From NCBI GenBank assembly GCA_021806645.1, contig JAJZQX010000006.1:219174-283173 (forward strand): a stretch of DNA of 64,000 bases, written 5' to 3'. Both the position numbers and the translations under genes were made by a program. Origin of the DNA: Myxococcales bacterium. GTDB taxonomy: Bacteria > Myxococcota > Myxococcia > Myxococcales > Anaeromyxobacteraceae. The stretch's first letter is position 1. Each line of letters begins with the position of its first letter. Positions 8,490 through 17,300 of this stretch are shown piece after piece. A model generated the notes under the pieces. It searched no databases, had not been told where the DNA came from, and was given only the letters and a program-made list of their open reading frames with translations.

Positions 8490-11400
8490 CGGCGGCTCCC
8501 CTGGGCGGGCGGCGCCGTCGCGGGCGGAACCGTGGACGGAGGCGCGGGCGCGGCCGGTTCGCGGCCGTGGCGGCGCTCGCAGGCGGCGTGGCGCGTGCGG
8601 GCCTCCTCCTCGGACTCGCCGAGCAGGTGGAGCCGCTGGGCGGTGGTCAGGCAGGCCGAGGTGGAGGCGGCCAGCCGCGCGCGCAGCAGTGGCCACTCGA
8701 TGGAGGCGACGCGCACGGTGCCGTCGGCCAGGGCGGTGGCCAGCTCCCGGCCGTCGGGGCTGAAGGTGGCCTCGGAGACGGCCACCGGGTGACCGCGCAG
8801 GAGCAGCGGCTCGCCGGAGTCGTCGAGCGACACCACGCTGACCGAGCCGTCGAAGGAGGCCAGCGCCAGGCGCCGCTGGTCCGGGCTCCAGGCCGGTGTC
8901 CAGAGCCGCTCCGGCCAGGCGCGCAACGGCGGCAGCTCGGAGAGGTCGGCGGCGCGGAAGAGCCGCAAGGGACCGTCCACCTCGGCCACCGCCACCAGGT
9001 CCCCGCGTGGCGAGAGGCCGGCGCGAAAGACCGCCCGGTCGGCGCGCAGCACGCGAGGGGTGCCTCCGTCGAGCGGCCAGAAGCGGACGGTGGCGTCGAG
9101 CTGCGAGGCCGAGACCACCTCCCGGCCATCGGGCGAGAAGACCACGTGGGTGATGCCGGCCTCGTGCCCCTCCAGCCGGACCACCTCGCCATGGCCGTCG
9201 GCGGCGTGGAGCCGGATGACGCCGTCCAGGCCGGCGGTGGCCACGCGCGCACCGTCGGGGCTCCAGGCGGCGAAGAGGACGGGGGCGCCGGCTGGCGGCA
9301 GGGCCACCAGGAGCGAGCCGTCGGTGGCGCTCCAGATCCGGGCCACGCCGTCCTCCGAACTGGTCAGGATCCGCCGCTCGTCGGGGTCCCAGGCGGCGGA
9401 GTGGATGACGCCGGACGGATCGCGCACCGCGAGGAGCTCCTTGCCGCTGGCCCGGTCCCAGGTTCGCGCGGTGCCGTCGTGGCTGGCGGTGAGGAGCCGG
9501 AGGCCGTCCCGGCTCCAGGTCACGGTGTCCACGTAGCCCAGGTGACCGGTGAGGAGGCCCCGGGCGCCGGCGTCGCCGATGGGCCAGACCCGCAGCGTCC
9601 CCTCGCGGGCCCGGGTCAGCACGCGCCGGCCGTCGGGGGTGAAGGCGGCCGCCACGACCGACGGCCCTTCCAGCGGCGTGGGGACCGGCTCGCCCGGACC
9701 GGACCAGAGCAGCGCCCGGCCGTCGGTGCCGAAGGTGAGGAGCCGTCCGCCCACCGGCGCCCAGGCGAGCCGGAAGGCCTCCCGGTGCGCGCGGAGGCGC
9801 CGCGGCTCGCCGCCCCTCTCCGCCGCGTGGAGCTGGAGCGTGCCGTCCACCGCCGCGGCGGCCAGCCGGCCGCTGGCCGGATCGAAGGCCAGCGCGGTGA
9901 TGGCCGGCCCGGCCCGGCCCCGCACGCCGAGCGGATCGAGCGTGGGGCCCAGCAACCCGATCGTGCCGCCCTCACCCGCCACCGCCAGCCGTGCGCCATC
10001 GGGCGAGATCGCCAGCGCGTAGATCGCCTGGCCGGTGGCGCGCCGCGCCCGCGTCACGCCGCTCGAGGCGTCGAGGAGCTGGACCTCGCCGTCGGCGTCG
10101 GCGGTCACCAGCCGGTCGCCGCGTGGCGTGAAGGCGAGGGCGAAGACCGGCGCGTCGTGGAGCACCGTCGCCACCACGCGCAGCGGGTCGAGCCCCACCA
10201 GCACCAGCCGGCCGTCGAGCGTCGCGACCGCGGCGCGCCTCCCGTCGGGCGACACCACCAGCCGCACCAGCGGGGAGCCGCCCAGCGAGAGCGACACGGG
10301 CGGCGCGCCACCGTCGAGCTGGTGCACGTGGAGCGACCCCTCGTGGCCGGCGGCGACGAGGCGGGCACCATCGGGCGTGAAGGCCAGGTCGTCGGCACGC
10401 TGCCCGTCGTGGCGGAGCTGCCGTGGCGCGCCGGTGCCGTCGTTCCGGAAGATCGCCACGGCGCCGTCGCTCAGGGCCGCCGCGGTGGAGCTGCCGTCGG
10501 CCGAGACCGCCAGGGCGACGCCGTTGCGGGCGCCGTCGAGCACCGCCGCGGGGATCGGGCCGCCCAGGGCCCGCTGCGCCACGTCCACGGCGCGCGGCGG
10601 CGGGTGGTCGGAGAGCTCGGAGAGCAGCAGGACCGCCAGCAGCGGATCGCTGGCCGCCTCGGCGCTCGCCAGCAGCTGGCTCTCGCGCAGGGCCAGCTCC
10701 GCGTCGGCGCGCGCCCGCAGCGCCATGCCGGCGATCCCTGCGGCCAGCACCACGGCGATGGCGCCGGCGGTCCAGACGGCGCGGCGCACCCGGCGCCGCC
10801 GCCCGGCGCGCGCCTCGACGGCGGCCCGTACCGCGTAGGCCCGCTCCACCGACAGCAGCCCGGCGAGCCAGGCCCCGGCGTCCTGCGGCCGGCTGGCCGG
10901 ATCGCGGGCCAGGCCGCTGGCCAGCAGCGCCACCAGCTCGGGCGGCGCGTCGCCGAGCGGCGGCGGCGGCGGCGGGCCGGGGCCGAGCACCGCCGAGCGG
11001 CCGCCGGAGACCGGATAGGGGAGGGCGCCGGCGAGCGACTCGTAGAGCACGGCCGCGGCGCCGTAGACGTCGGTGCGGGCGTCCTCCGGCTCGGCCCGCA
11101 GCTGCTCCGGCGCCATGTAGGCCGGCGTGCCGGCCGCCAGCGCCGCCCGCCCCATGATCGAGGCCAGCCCGAAGTCGACCAGCTTGACCGCCCCTTGCCC
11201 GGTGAGGAAGACGTTGCCTGGCTTGAGATCGCGGTGGAGCACGCCGGCGCCGTGCGCCGCCTCGAGCCCGCGGGCCACCTCCAGCGCGACGCGTAGCGCC
11301 TCGCCCGGGGGGAGCGGCCCCCGCCGCAGCCGCGACGCCAGGGTCTCGCCGCGGAGCAGCTCCATGATCAGGTACGGCGTCCCCTCGTGGACCCCGGAGT

Positions 11401-11722
11401 CGTGGAGCGTGACCACGTTGGGGTGGTTGAGCCGCGCCGCGGCCTCGGCCTCTTCCTTGAGCGGCTTGGCCAGCTTCTCCAGGGCCCGGGTCCTCCCCGG
11501 CCGGATGGCCTTGAAGGCCACCGCGCGCGACAGCTCCCGGTCCCTGGCCTCGAAGACCAACCCGAAGCCGCCGCGCCCCAGCTCGCGCACCAGCTCGAAG
11601 CGCCCCGCCACCACGTCGCCCGGCCGGAGCTCGGGCAGCAGCTCCTCCGGTGCGCGGGAGGGCGCCGAGGCCAGCTCGCCAAGGAGCGACGAGATGGACG
11701 AGGACGGCTGGTGCGCCGTCAA
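8486..11722 (-). CDS. Ser/Thr protein kinase with C-terminal WD40 propellers
   Basis: A membrane-anchored eukaryotic-type kinase of 1078 residues. The kinase domain spans about 42-290: glycine loop GRGGFG (49-54), catalytic Lys71 in VAFK, HRDLKPGN (163-170) and DFG (183-185), so it should be active. A single transmembrane helix follows (about 316-335), then a linker and a long series of WD40-type repeats (FSPDGREV and WSPDGARV turns, about 395-1030), likely two propellers for protein binding outside the membrane. The start is a TTG at 11722 with AGGAGG 8 bases upstream; it overlaps the stop of the sigma-factor gene. The longer upstream frame is an artefact of high GC. Substrates are unknown; the adjacent sigma factor is an obvious candidate. 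Confidence 0.9.
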   Translation of the reverse strand: MTAHQPSSSISSLLGELASAPSRAPEELLPELRPGDVVAGRFELVRELGRGGFGLVFEARDRELSRAVAFKAIRPGRTRALEKLAKPLKEEAEAAARLNHPNVVTLHDSGVHEGTPYLIMELLRGETLASRLRRGPLPPGEALRVALEVARGLEAAHGAGVLHRDLKPGNVFLTGQGAVKLVDFGLASIMGRAALAAGTPAYMAPEQLRAEPEDARTDVYGAAAVLYESLAGALPYPVSGGRSAVLGPGPPPPPPLGDAPPELVALLASGLARDPASRPQDAGAWLAGLLSVERAYAVRAAVEARAGRRRRVRRAVWTAGAIAVVLAAGIAGMALRARADAELALRESQLLASAEAASDPLLAVLLLSELSDHPPPRAVDVAQRALGGPIPAAVLDGARNGVALAVSADGSSTAAALSDGAVAIFRNDGTGAPRQLRHDGQRADDLAFTPDGARLVAAGHEGSLHVHQLDGGAPPVSLSLGGSPLVRLVVSPDGRRAAVATLDGRLVLVGLDPLRVVATVLHDAPVFALAFTPRGDRLVTADADGEVQLLDASSGVTRARRATGQAIYALAISPDGARLAVAGEGGTIGLLGPTLDPLGVRGRAGPAITALAFDPASGRLAAAAVDGTLQLHAAERGGEPRRLRAHREAFRLAWAPVGGRLLTFGTDGRALLWSGPGEPVPTPLEGPSVVAAAFTPDGRRVLTRAREGTLRVWPIGDAGARGLLTGHLGYVDTVTWSRDGLRLLTASHDGTARTWDRASGKELLAVRDPSGVIHSAAWDPDERRILTSSEDGVARIWSATDGSLLVALPPAGAPVLFAAWSPDGARVATAGLDGVIRLHAADGHGEVVRLEGHEAGITHVVFSPDGREVVSASQLDATVRFWPLDGGTPRVLRADRAVFRAGLSPRGDLVAVAEVDGPLRLFRAADLSELPPLRAWPERLWTPAWSPDQRRLALASFDGSVSVVSLDDSGEPLLLRGHPVAVSEATFSPDGRELATALADGTVRVASIEWPLLRARLAASTSACLTTAQRLHLLGESEEEARTRHAACERRHGREPAAPAPPSTVPPATAPPAQGSRR

Positions 11723-12306
11723 AGCAGCCCCTCCTTCCGCGCGCCCTCGGCCAGCTTCTCCTTGAGCCGCTCGAACCGCTTGCGCAGCGCCGGCTCCTCG
11801 ACCGGGACGCCGCGCTCGTCGCCCAGCACCAGCGCCACCTCGCCCCAGGTGAGGCCGCGGTCCACGCGCAGCACCAGCAGCGTCCGCTCGTCGGGGGTGA
11901 GCGCCTCGCGCAGCCTGTCCAGCGTGGCTTGCCGGGCCTGGTCGCGGCCGAGGAAGACAGACGAGCGGACCTCCTCGACGAGGCGGGACAGCCCGGTGGT
12001 CTCGAGCCGCTGGCCGCGGCCGCGGTAGGGGTCTCGCAGGAAGCGGGCGGCGGCGTGCCACGCCAGCCGGTAACACCAGACCCGCACCGGGCACTCGCGC
12101 CGGAAGCCGGGCAGGCCACGCCAGAGATCCTCGCTGAACATCGAGAAGACCTCGCCGGCGTCGGCCTCGCTCCGCAGCACCGAGCAGAGGTAGCCGAGCA
12201 GCTGCGGGCCGTACTCGCCGACCACCAGCGTGGCGGCGCCGGCGTGGTCGCCCCGGTCGAGCGCCACCAGGCAGCGAGCTTCGACCTCGACCGCGACCTG
12301 CGCCAT
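11719..12306 (-). CDS. ECF-like RNA polymerase sigma factor
   Basis: A 195-residue sigma-70 family protein: an N-terminal region-2-like helix set (CLVALDRGDHAGAATLVVGE, then VFSMFSEDLWRGLPGF with the conserved W/F pattern) and a C-terminal region-4-like helix-turn-helix (LTPDERTLLVLRVDRGLTWG, VALVLGD, RKRFERLKEKL). There is no anti-sigma factor beside it; instead the gene runs into the kinase with an overlapping start (TTTGA, stop 11719-11721, kinase start 11722). In families where a sigma factor is encoded with a Ser/Thr kinase, phosphorylation replaces anti-sigma control; that mechanism is inferred here. Confidence 0.8.
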   Translation of the reverse strand: MAQVAVEVEARCLVALDRGDHAGAATLVVGEYGPQLLGYLCSVLRSEADAGEVFSMFSEDLWRGLPGFRRECPVRVWCYRLAWHAAARFLRDPYRGRGQRLETTGLSRLVEEVRSSVFLGRDQARQATLDRLREALTPDERTLLVLRVDRGLTWGEVALVLGDERGVPVEEPALRKRFERLKEKLAEGARKEGLL

Positions 12307-12325
12307 GCGACCTCTCGACTCGGTG

Positions 12326-13537
12326 CTAGATGCCCAGCTGCTCCACGGTGTAGCCCTCGGCGCGAAGCGCGGCGAGGATCTCGTCCACGTGCTCCGTGCC
12401 GCGCGTCTCCAGCGTGAGCTGGAGCGTGGTGCCGCCGAAGCGCGAGGCGAAGGCGCGAGTGTGGTGGACCTCGATGACGTTGGCGCGGCAGCCGGCGATC
12501 AGGGTGGAGACCACCGCCAGCTGGCCCGGCTTGTCGAGCAGCGCCACGCTGATCCGCACCAGCCGGCCGTCCTTCACCAGGCCGCGCTCGATGATGCGGG
12601 CGATCAGGTTCACGTCGATGTTGCCGCCCGAGATGACGCAGGCCACCCGCCGGCCATCGAGGCCGCGCGCCTTGCGGTTCATCAGCGCCGCCACGCTGAC
12701 GGCGCCGGCGCCCTCGGCCACCGCCTTCTCCTTCTCGAGCAGGTAGAGGATGGCGCTGGCGATCTCCTCCTCGGAGACGGTGACGATCTCGTCCACGTAC
12801 CTCTGGACGTGCTCGAAGGTCAGCTCGCCGGCCCGCTTCACGGCGATGCCGTCGGCCAGCGTTGAGGACGCCTGCAGCGTGACCAGCTGGCCGGCCTCGA
12901 CCGCCGCCTTCATGCAGGGGATGGCCTCGGCCTCGACGCCGATCACCTTGAGGCCCGGGCGCCGCTCCTTGAGCGCCACCGCCACGCCGGAGATGAGCCC
13001 GCCGCCGCCCACCGGCACCAGCACGGCGTCGAGGTCGGGCACCTGGTCGAGCAGCTCCAGCCCGATGGTCCCCTGCCCGGCGATGACCTGCGGGTCGTCG
13101 AAGGGGTGGACGAAGGTGAGCCCCTCGGTCCGCTCCAGCCGCCGCGCCTCGGAGTAGGCCTCGTCGTAGTTGGCGCCGTGCAGCACGATGCGGGCGCCGT
13201 GGGCCCGCGTGTTGGCCACCTTCATGATCGGGGTGGTCTCGGGCATCACGATGGTGGTGGCCAGGCCGAGCCGGCCGCCGTGATAGGCGACGCCCTGCGC
13301 GTGGTTGCCGGCGCTGGCGGCGATGAGCCCGCGGGCCCGGTCGGCCTCGGAGAGCAGCAGCAGCTTGTTGAGGGCGCCGCGCTCCTTGTAGGCCCCCGTC
13401 ATCTGGAGGTTCTCCAGCTTCAGGTAGGCCTCGGCGCCGCTGAGCCGCGAGAGCGTCTCGGAGCGGGCGCACGGCGAGAGGTAGATGCGATCGCGGATGC
13501 GGCCGAGCGCGGCCTGCACTTCGGGGAGCGTGACCAT
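12326..13537 (-). CDS. ilvA: Threonine ammonia-lyase with C-terminal ACT domain
   Basis: PLP enzyme converting L-threonine to 2-oxobutanoate and ammonia, feeding isoleucine synthesis or threonine breakdown. The 403-residue product has YLKLENLQMTGAYKERGA with the PLP lysine, the SAGNHAQG motif, a glycine-rich phosphate loop VGGGGLISG, and a single ACT-like regulatory domain at the C-terminus (about residues 325-403, VRISVALLDKPGQLAVVSTL). One ACT copy and this length fit the short IlvA/TdcB-with-ACT class rather than the 500-residue E. coli IlvA. An in-frame GTG at 13567 would add 10 residues. Neither start has a strong Shine-Dalgarno. The neighbouring sigma gene ends up to 20 bases away on the same strand. 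Confidence 0.92.
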   Translation of the reverse strand: MVTLPEVQAALGRIRDRIYLSPCARSETLSRLSGAEAYLKLENLQMTGAYKERGALNKLLLLSEADRARGLIAASAGNHAQGVAYHGGRLGLATTIVMPETTPIMKVANTRAHGARIVLHGANYDEAYSEARRLERTEGLTFVHPFDDPQVIAGQGTIGLELLDQVPDLDAVLVPVGGGGLISGVAVALKERRPGLKVIGVEAEAIPCMKAAVEAGQLVTLQASSTLADGIAVKRAGELTFEHVQRYVDEIVTVSEEEIASAILYLLEKEKAVAEGAGAVSVAALMNRKARGLDGRRVACVISGGNIDVNLIARIIERGLVKDGRLVRISVALLDKPGQLAVVSTLIAGCRANVIEVHHTRAFASRFGGTTLQLTLETRGTEHVDEILAALRAEGYTVEQLGI

Positions 13538-13664
13538 GGTCGGGGGCCGGAAGGTACCGCGCGTCACGCGGGGCGCGCAAGCCGAGTCCGCGGCGCCGCG
13601 CGGTGCGACGCGGCGCGGGACCCGGGTCCCGCGCTGGACGATCCGACGGGTGCTGCCCGAGGCC

Positions 13665-14192
13665 TCAGTGCTGGACGAGTCTCCGCGCCAGCTCGACGCG
13701 GTTGCGGACGCCCAGCTTGTCGAAGATGGTCTTCAGGTGGCTCTTCACGGTCTGTGAGGCGATGCCGAGCCGCTCGGCCACCTCGCGGGAGCGGAGCCCG
13801 TCGGCCACCAGCAGCGCCACCTCGCGCTCGCGCTGGGTCAGGCCGTCGGCCGAGGGGGGCGGTGGCGCGTCGCCGCTCGACGGGGTCAGCTCCGGGATCG
13901 GCTCGCGCCAGAGGTGGAGCTGCGTCTTCCCCTTGCCGACCGCGGTCACCTCGATCCGGAGCCGCTCGCCGTGCCCCTCCATCACCAGCGTCCGGCGGAC
14001 GCCGGGCGCGCCGACCTGGGCGCCGTCGGTGAGCCCCTTCAGCTCCGGCGGCAGCACGTTGCCGTCGGAGGCCTGCGGGAAGAAGACCTTCAGCATCTCC
14101 TCGGCCTGGCGGTCGCAGTGAAGCTGGCCGCCAAGCTCCGCGTGGGCCGCAGCACCTCTCGGTGCCGGGACGCGGATGTTCGCGCGCATCAT
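13665..14192 (-). CDS. LuxR-type transcriptional regulator
   Basis: A 175-residue DNA-binding protein with a C-terminal GerE/LuxR helix-turn-helix: LTQREREVALLVADGLRSRE then VAERLGIASQTVKSHLKTIF. The N-terminal about 100 residues are unassigned; there is no phospho-acceptor receiver domain, so it is not a classical response regulator. Two adjacent ATG codons mark the start, preceded by a G-rich GGGGGGG tract. It follows the hybrid histidine kinase gene in the same direction with a hairpin in the 133-base gap, so it may be its output partner, although nothing in the sequence proves it. Confidence 0.85.
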   Translation of the reverse strand: MMRANIRVPAPRGAAAHAELGGQLHCDRQAEEMLKVFFPQASDGNVLPPELKGLTDGAQVGAPGVRRTLVMEGHGERLRIEVTAVGKGKTQLHLWREPIPELTPSSGDAPPPPSADGLTQREREVALLVADGLRSREVAERLGIASQTVKSHLKTIFDKLGVRNRVELARRLVQH

Positions 14193-14209
14193 GTGCCCCC
14201 CCTTCTTCT

Positions 14210-14230
14210 GCGTCTCCAGGACGGAGACGC
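14210..14230 (-). terminator. 8-bp stem hairpin between kinase and luxR genes
   Basis: GCGTCTCC and GGAGACGC pair perfectly around a 5-base loop. It lies about 18 bases upstream of the luxR-type start, after the histidine kinase stop. There is no T-run, so it may be a leader structure near the ribosome-binding site as well as a terminator. Confidence 0.35.
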
Positions 14231-14325
14231 CTTCATCTTACCAGCGAGTCAAGGCAAGATCACTCCTTGGGGCTAAGCCCGCGGGAGTACGAAGAAAAGT
14301 TCACCTACATGTAGGCGTGATCGGC

Positions 14326-17300
14326 TCAGCAGCTTGTCGCCGTCGGCTGGGTGCAGGGTAGTTGGACGGAAGGTGGAGCCCTGCTCGCCTCGGTGACGTC
14401 GCGAACGAAGACGCAGAACCCGGCTCCGGCGCTGGTGTCCAGAGGAGTGAGGGAGTACTCCAGCGGAAACACCCCGCCGTCGCCGCGCAAGGCGTGGGCC
14501 TCGCCACGCCTGCCGGTGACGCCCGTGCCGGACGTGATCAGGGCCGAGAACTCGGCGCGCGAGGACTCCGCGATCAGGCTCGAGCAGAAGTCCCCGCCCA
14601 CGACCTCCCCGCGTGTTCGCCCGAAGATGTGCTCGGCGGCGGCGTTCATCCCCTGGACCCGCCCGTCGGAGCCCAGCGACAGGACTCCGTCGATGGCCGC
14701 CTCGAGCACGGCGCGGATCCGGGCCTCCCCCGCGGCGAACAGCTTCATCATCCGAGCCAGGTCGCGGTGGCTCGCCTCGATCTGGTCCGGCATCTCGGCC
14801 CTCCCCTGCGCCGCCACCACGCCTCGAGAGTCGTTGCCGGCCAGCCTGGCGGGGAGGTCCAGGTCCTCGCTTCCGCCGAAGGCTCCCGGCTCCGCCGCCT
14901 GGAGGTTCGCATCGCCAGCGCCTTGCTCGAGAGCTCCTCCGACCGCCGCCAGGAGCTCCGCCGACGTGAAAGGTTTAGCAAGGACCCGTTCTGATTCGAG
15001 CCCGAGCGCGCGGTCCGCGTAGCCGGACATGAAGAGGACCCGCAGCCCGGGGCGAGACGCACGAACGACCGCAGCCAGGTCCAGGCCAGAGACCAGTGGC
15101 ATCATGACGTCGCTGAGGACGAGGTCGAAGGCCTGTTCGCCGAGCCTCTTGAACCCCTCGGTGGCATCGCAGGCCTCCACCACGGCGTGGCCCGCCTCCT
15201 CGAGGACCCGCTTCACGGTGCGCCGCACGCCGTCCTCGTCCTCGACGACGAGGATGCGCCTCGCCTGCGGCGAGGCGGGCGCCGCTGGAACGGGCGAAGG
15301 CGAGGTCGGCTCCGCGGCGTCGCAGGCCGGGAGGTGGACGGTGACCGTGGTTCCCCGTCCCGGTACCGACGCCACGGATATCAGGCCGCCGGCCTGGCGC
15401 ACGATCCCGTACACGGTCGAGAGCCCGAGCCCGGTGCCTTTGCCGAGCTCCTTCGTGGTGAAGAAGGGTTCGAAGACGCGAGTGACGACCTCCGGGGACA
15501 TGCCGCACCCGCTGTCCGTGACGGCGAGGACCGCGTAGTGTCCGGGCCCGAGGGCCGGCAGGTCCGGCGGGGCTTGCTCGACCAGCTCGTGCCGGACCTC
15601 GATGCGAAGCGCTCCGCCATTCGGCATGGCGTCGCGCGCGTTCACGCCCAGGTTGATCAGGACGAGTTCGAGCTGGGTGCGATCGATCCGTGCCCGGCAC
15701 GCCGCCGGCGCCAACGAGAGTTCGATCACGATGTTGGCCCCGAGCGTCCTGCCCAGGAACTTCTCCATGCCCATGACGACGTCGTTGACGTCGAGGATGA
15801 CCGGGCGAGCCTCGGAGCGCCGGCCGATGGCCAGCAACTGGCGGACGAGGCGCGCGGCGCGTTCGCCAGCCTCGTGTATCTCGTGGGCATCCCCCCAGAG
15901 CCGGTCACTGGGGTCCAGGGCGTCGAGGATGAACTGCGAGTAGCTCTCGATCACCACCAGGATGTTGTTGAAGTCGTGCGCGATGCCGCTGGCGAGCGTC
16001 CCGATGGCCTCCATCTTGGTGGACTGCTGCAGTTGGCGCTCGGCGCGCCGCAGGGCGGTGATGTCGGTGAACACCGCCACCTCTCCGGCGGTCCCTCCGT
16101 CCTCGGGCTCGATCGGGCTGCGCGAGAGCAGCACCTGGACCTCGGACGGCGTCCCCGGACGCAGCGTGTACGCGTTCCGGACCGGCTCGCCACGGGCCAT
16201 GGCCTCGCCGTGCGCGGCGACCGCGGCCCCTCCCGCCGCCGGTATCAAGTCGACGAGCCGCTTGCCGAGGAGCCCTCCGGCGGGGAGCTGGAACATCTCG
16301 AGCAACCGTCGGTTCACCAGCTCCGTCACCCCGTCCGGATCGAGGACCCACACGCCCTCGTTGGCGCTCTCGAGGATGGCGCGGAGCCGAGCCTGGGCCT
16401 TGCGCGTGGCCGCTTCGGCCCGGCGCGCGGCGGTCACGTCCCGGAAGACGACCACGTGCCCGGAAGAGCGGCCGTTCTGGTCCCGGAGCGGCACGGTCGT
16501 GCTCTCGAGATCGATGGAGGCGCCCTCCCTCGGGCGAACCCGCGCCGTCGCGGTTTTCGGCTCGTCGAGGACGCCACCGGCGAACCAGGCGATGGAGCCC
16601 CCTGCGTCGTCTAGGAGGATCTCAGGCGCGGGGTGGCCAATCACCTCGTCGCGCGGCCAACCGAAGAGCCGCTCGGCGGAGCGGTTCCAGGCGGTGATGA
16701 CCTGTCCGGCGTCGAGCGCGACGACCGCCTCGTGGAGGTTCTCCAGCAGCATCGCCTGATGGTCCACGACGGCCCGGGCGGCCCGCTCCAGCGTCAGGTC
16801 ACGGATCACGCTCTGCAGCATGGTCCTCCCCGCGAGATCGATGGGCCGTGTGCTCACCTCCACCGGGAAGGTGGTCCCGTCGCGACGGCGGTGGATCGTC
16901 TCGAACCGGAGGCCCCCGTCACGGGCGGCGAGGCGAAGCTCCGCCTGTGTCGAGGCGCGCGTCTCCGGCGCCCTGAGATCGGTGATGTGCAACGAGGTGA
17001 TCTCGTCGGCGGAGTAGCCGTAGGAGCGGAGCGCGCGGTCGTTGGCCTGCGCGATCGCCCCATCCAGCGTCACCAGCAGCAAGATGTCGTTCGAGTACCG
17101 CCGCATCGCATCGAGCTGGACGGCCGCTGACTCGCGAGCGGCCTCCACACGCTTTCGCTCAAGGGTCTCGGCATCGAGGGCCTGGCGGGACAGCTGCTGC
17201 TCCGCCGAGTGGCGCTCCGTTTCGGCCGCCCGGGCGGCCGAGGTCCATGTGAGCAGACCCAGGAGCAGCGTCCCGGCCAGGCCGAAGGACCCGAGCACGC

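Noticed and set aside
8567..11296. 909-residue plus-strand open frame antisense to the kinase-WD40 gene
   Set aside because: Composition is low-complexity Gly/Arg/Ala and mirrors the WD40 gene codons on the other strand; no start signal or domain.
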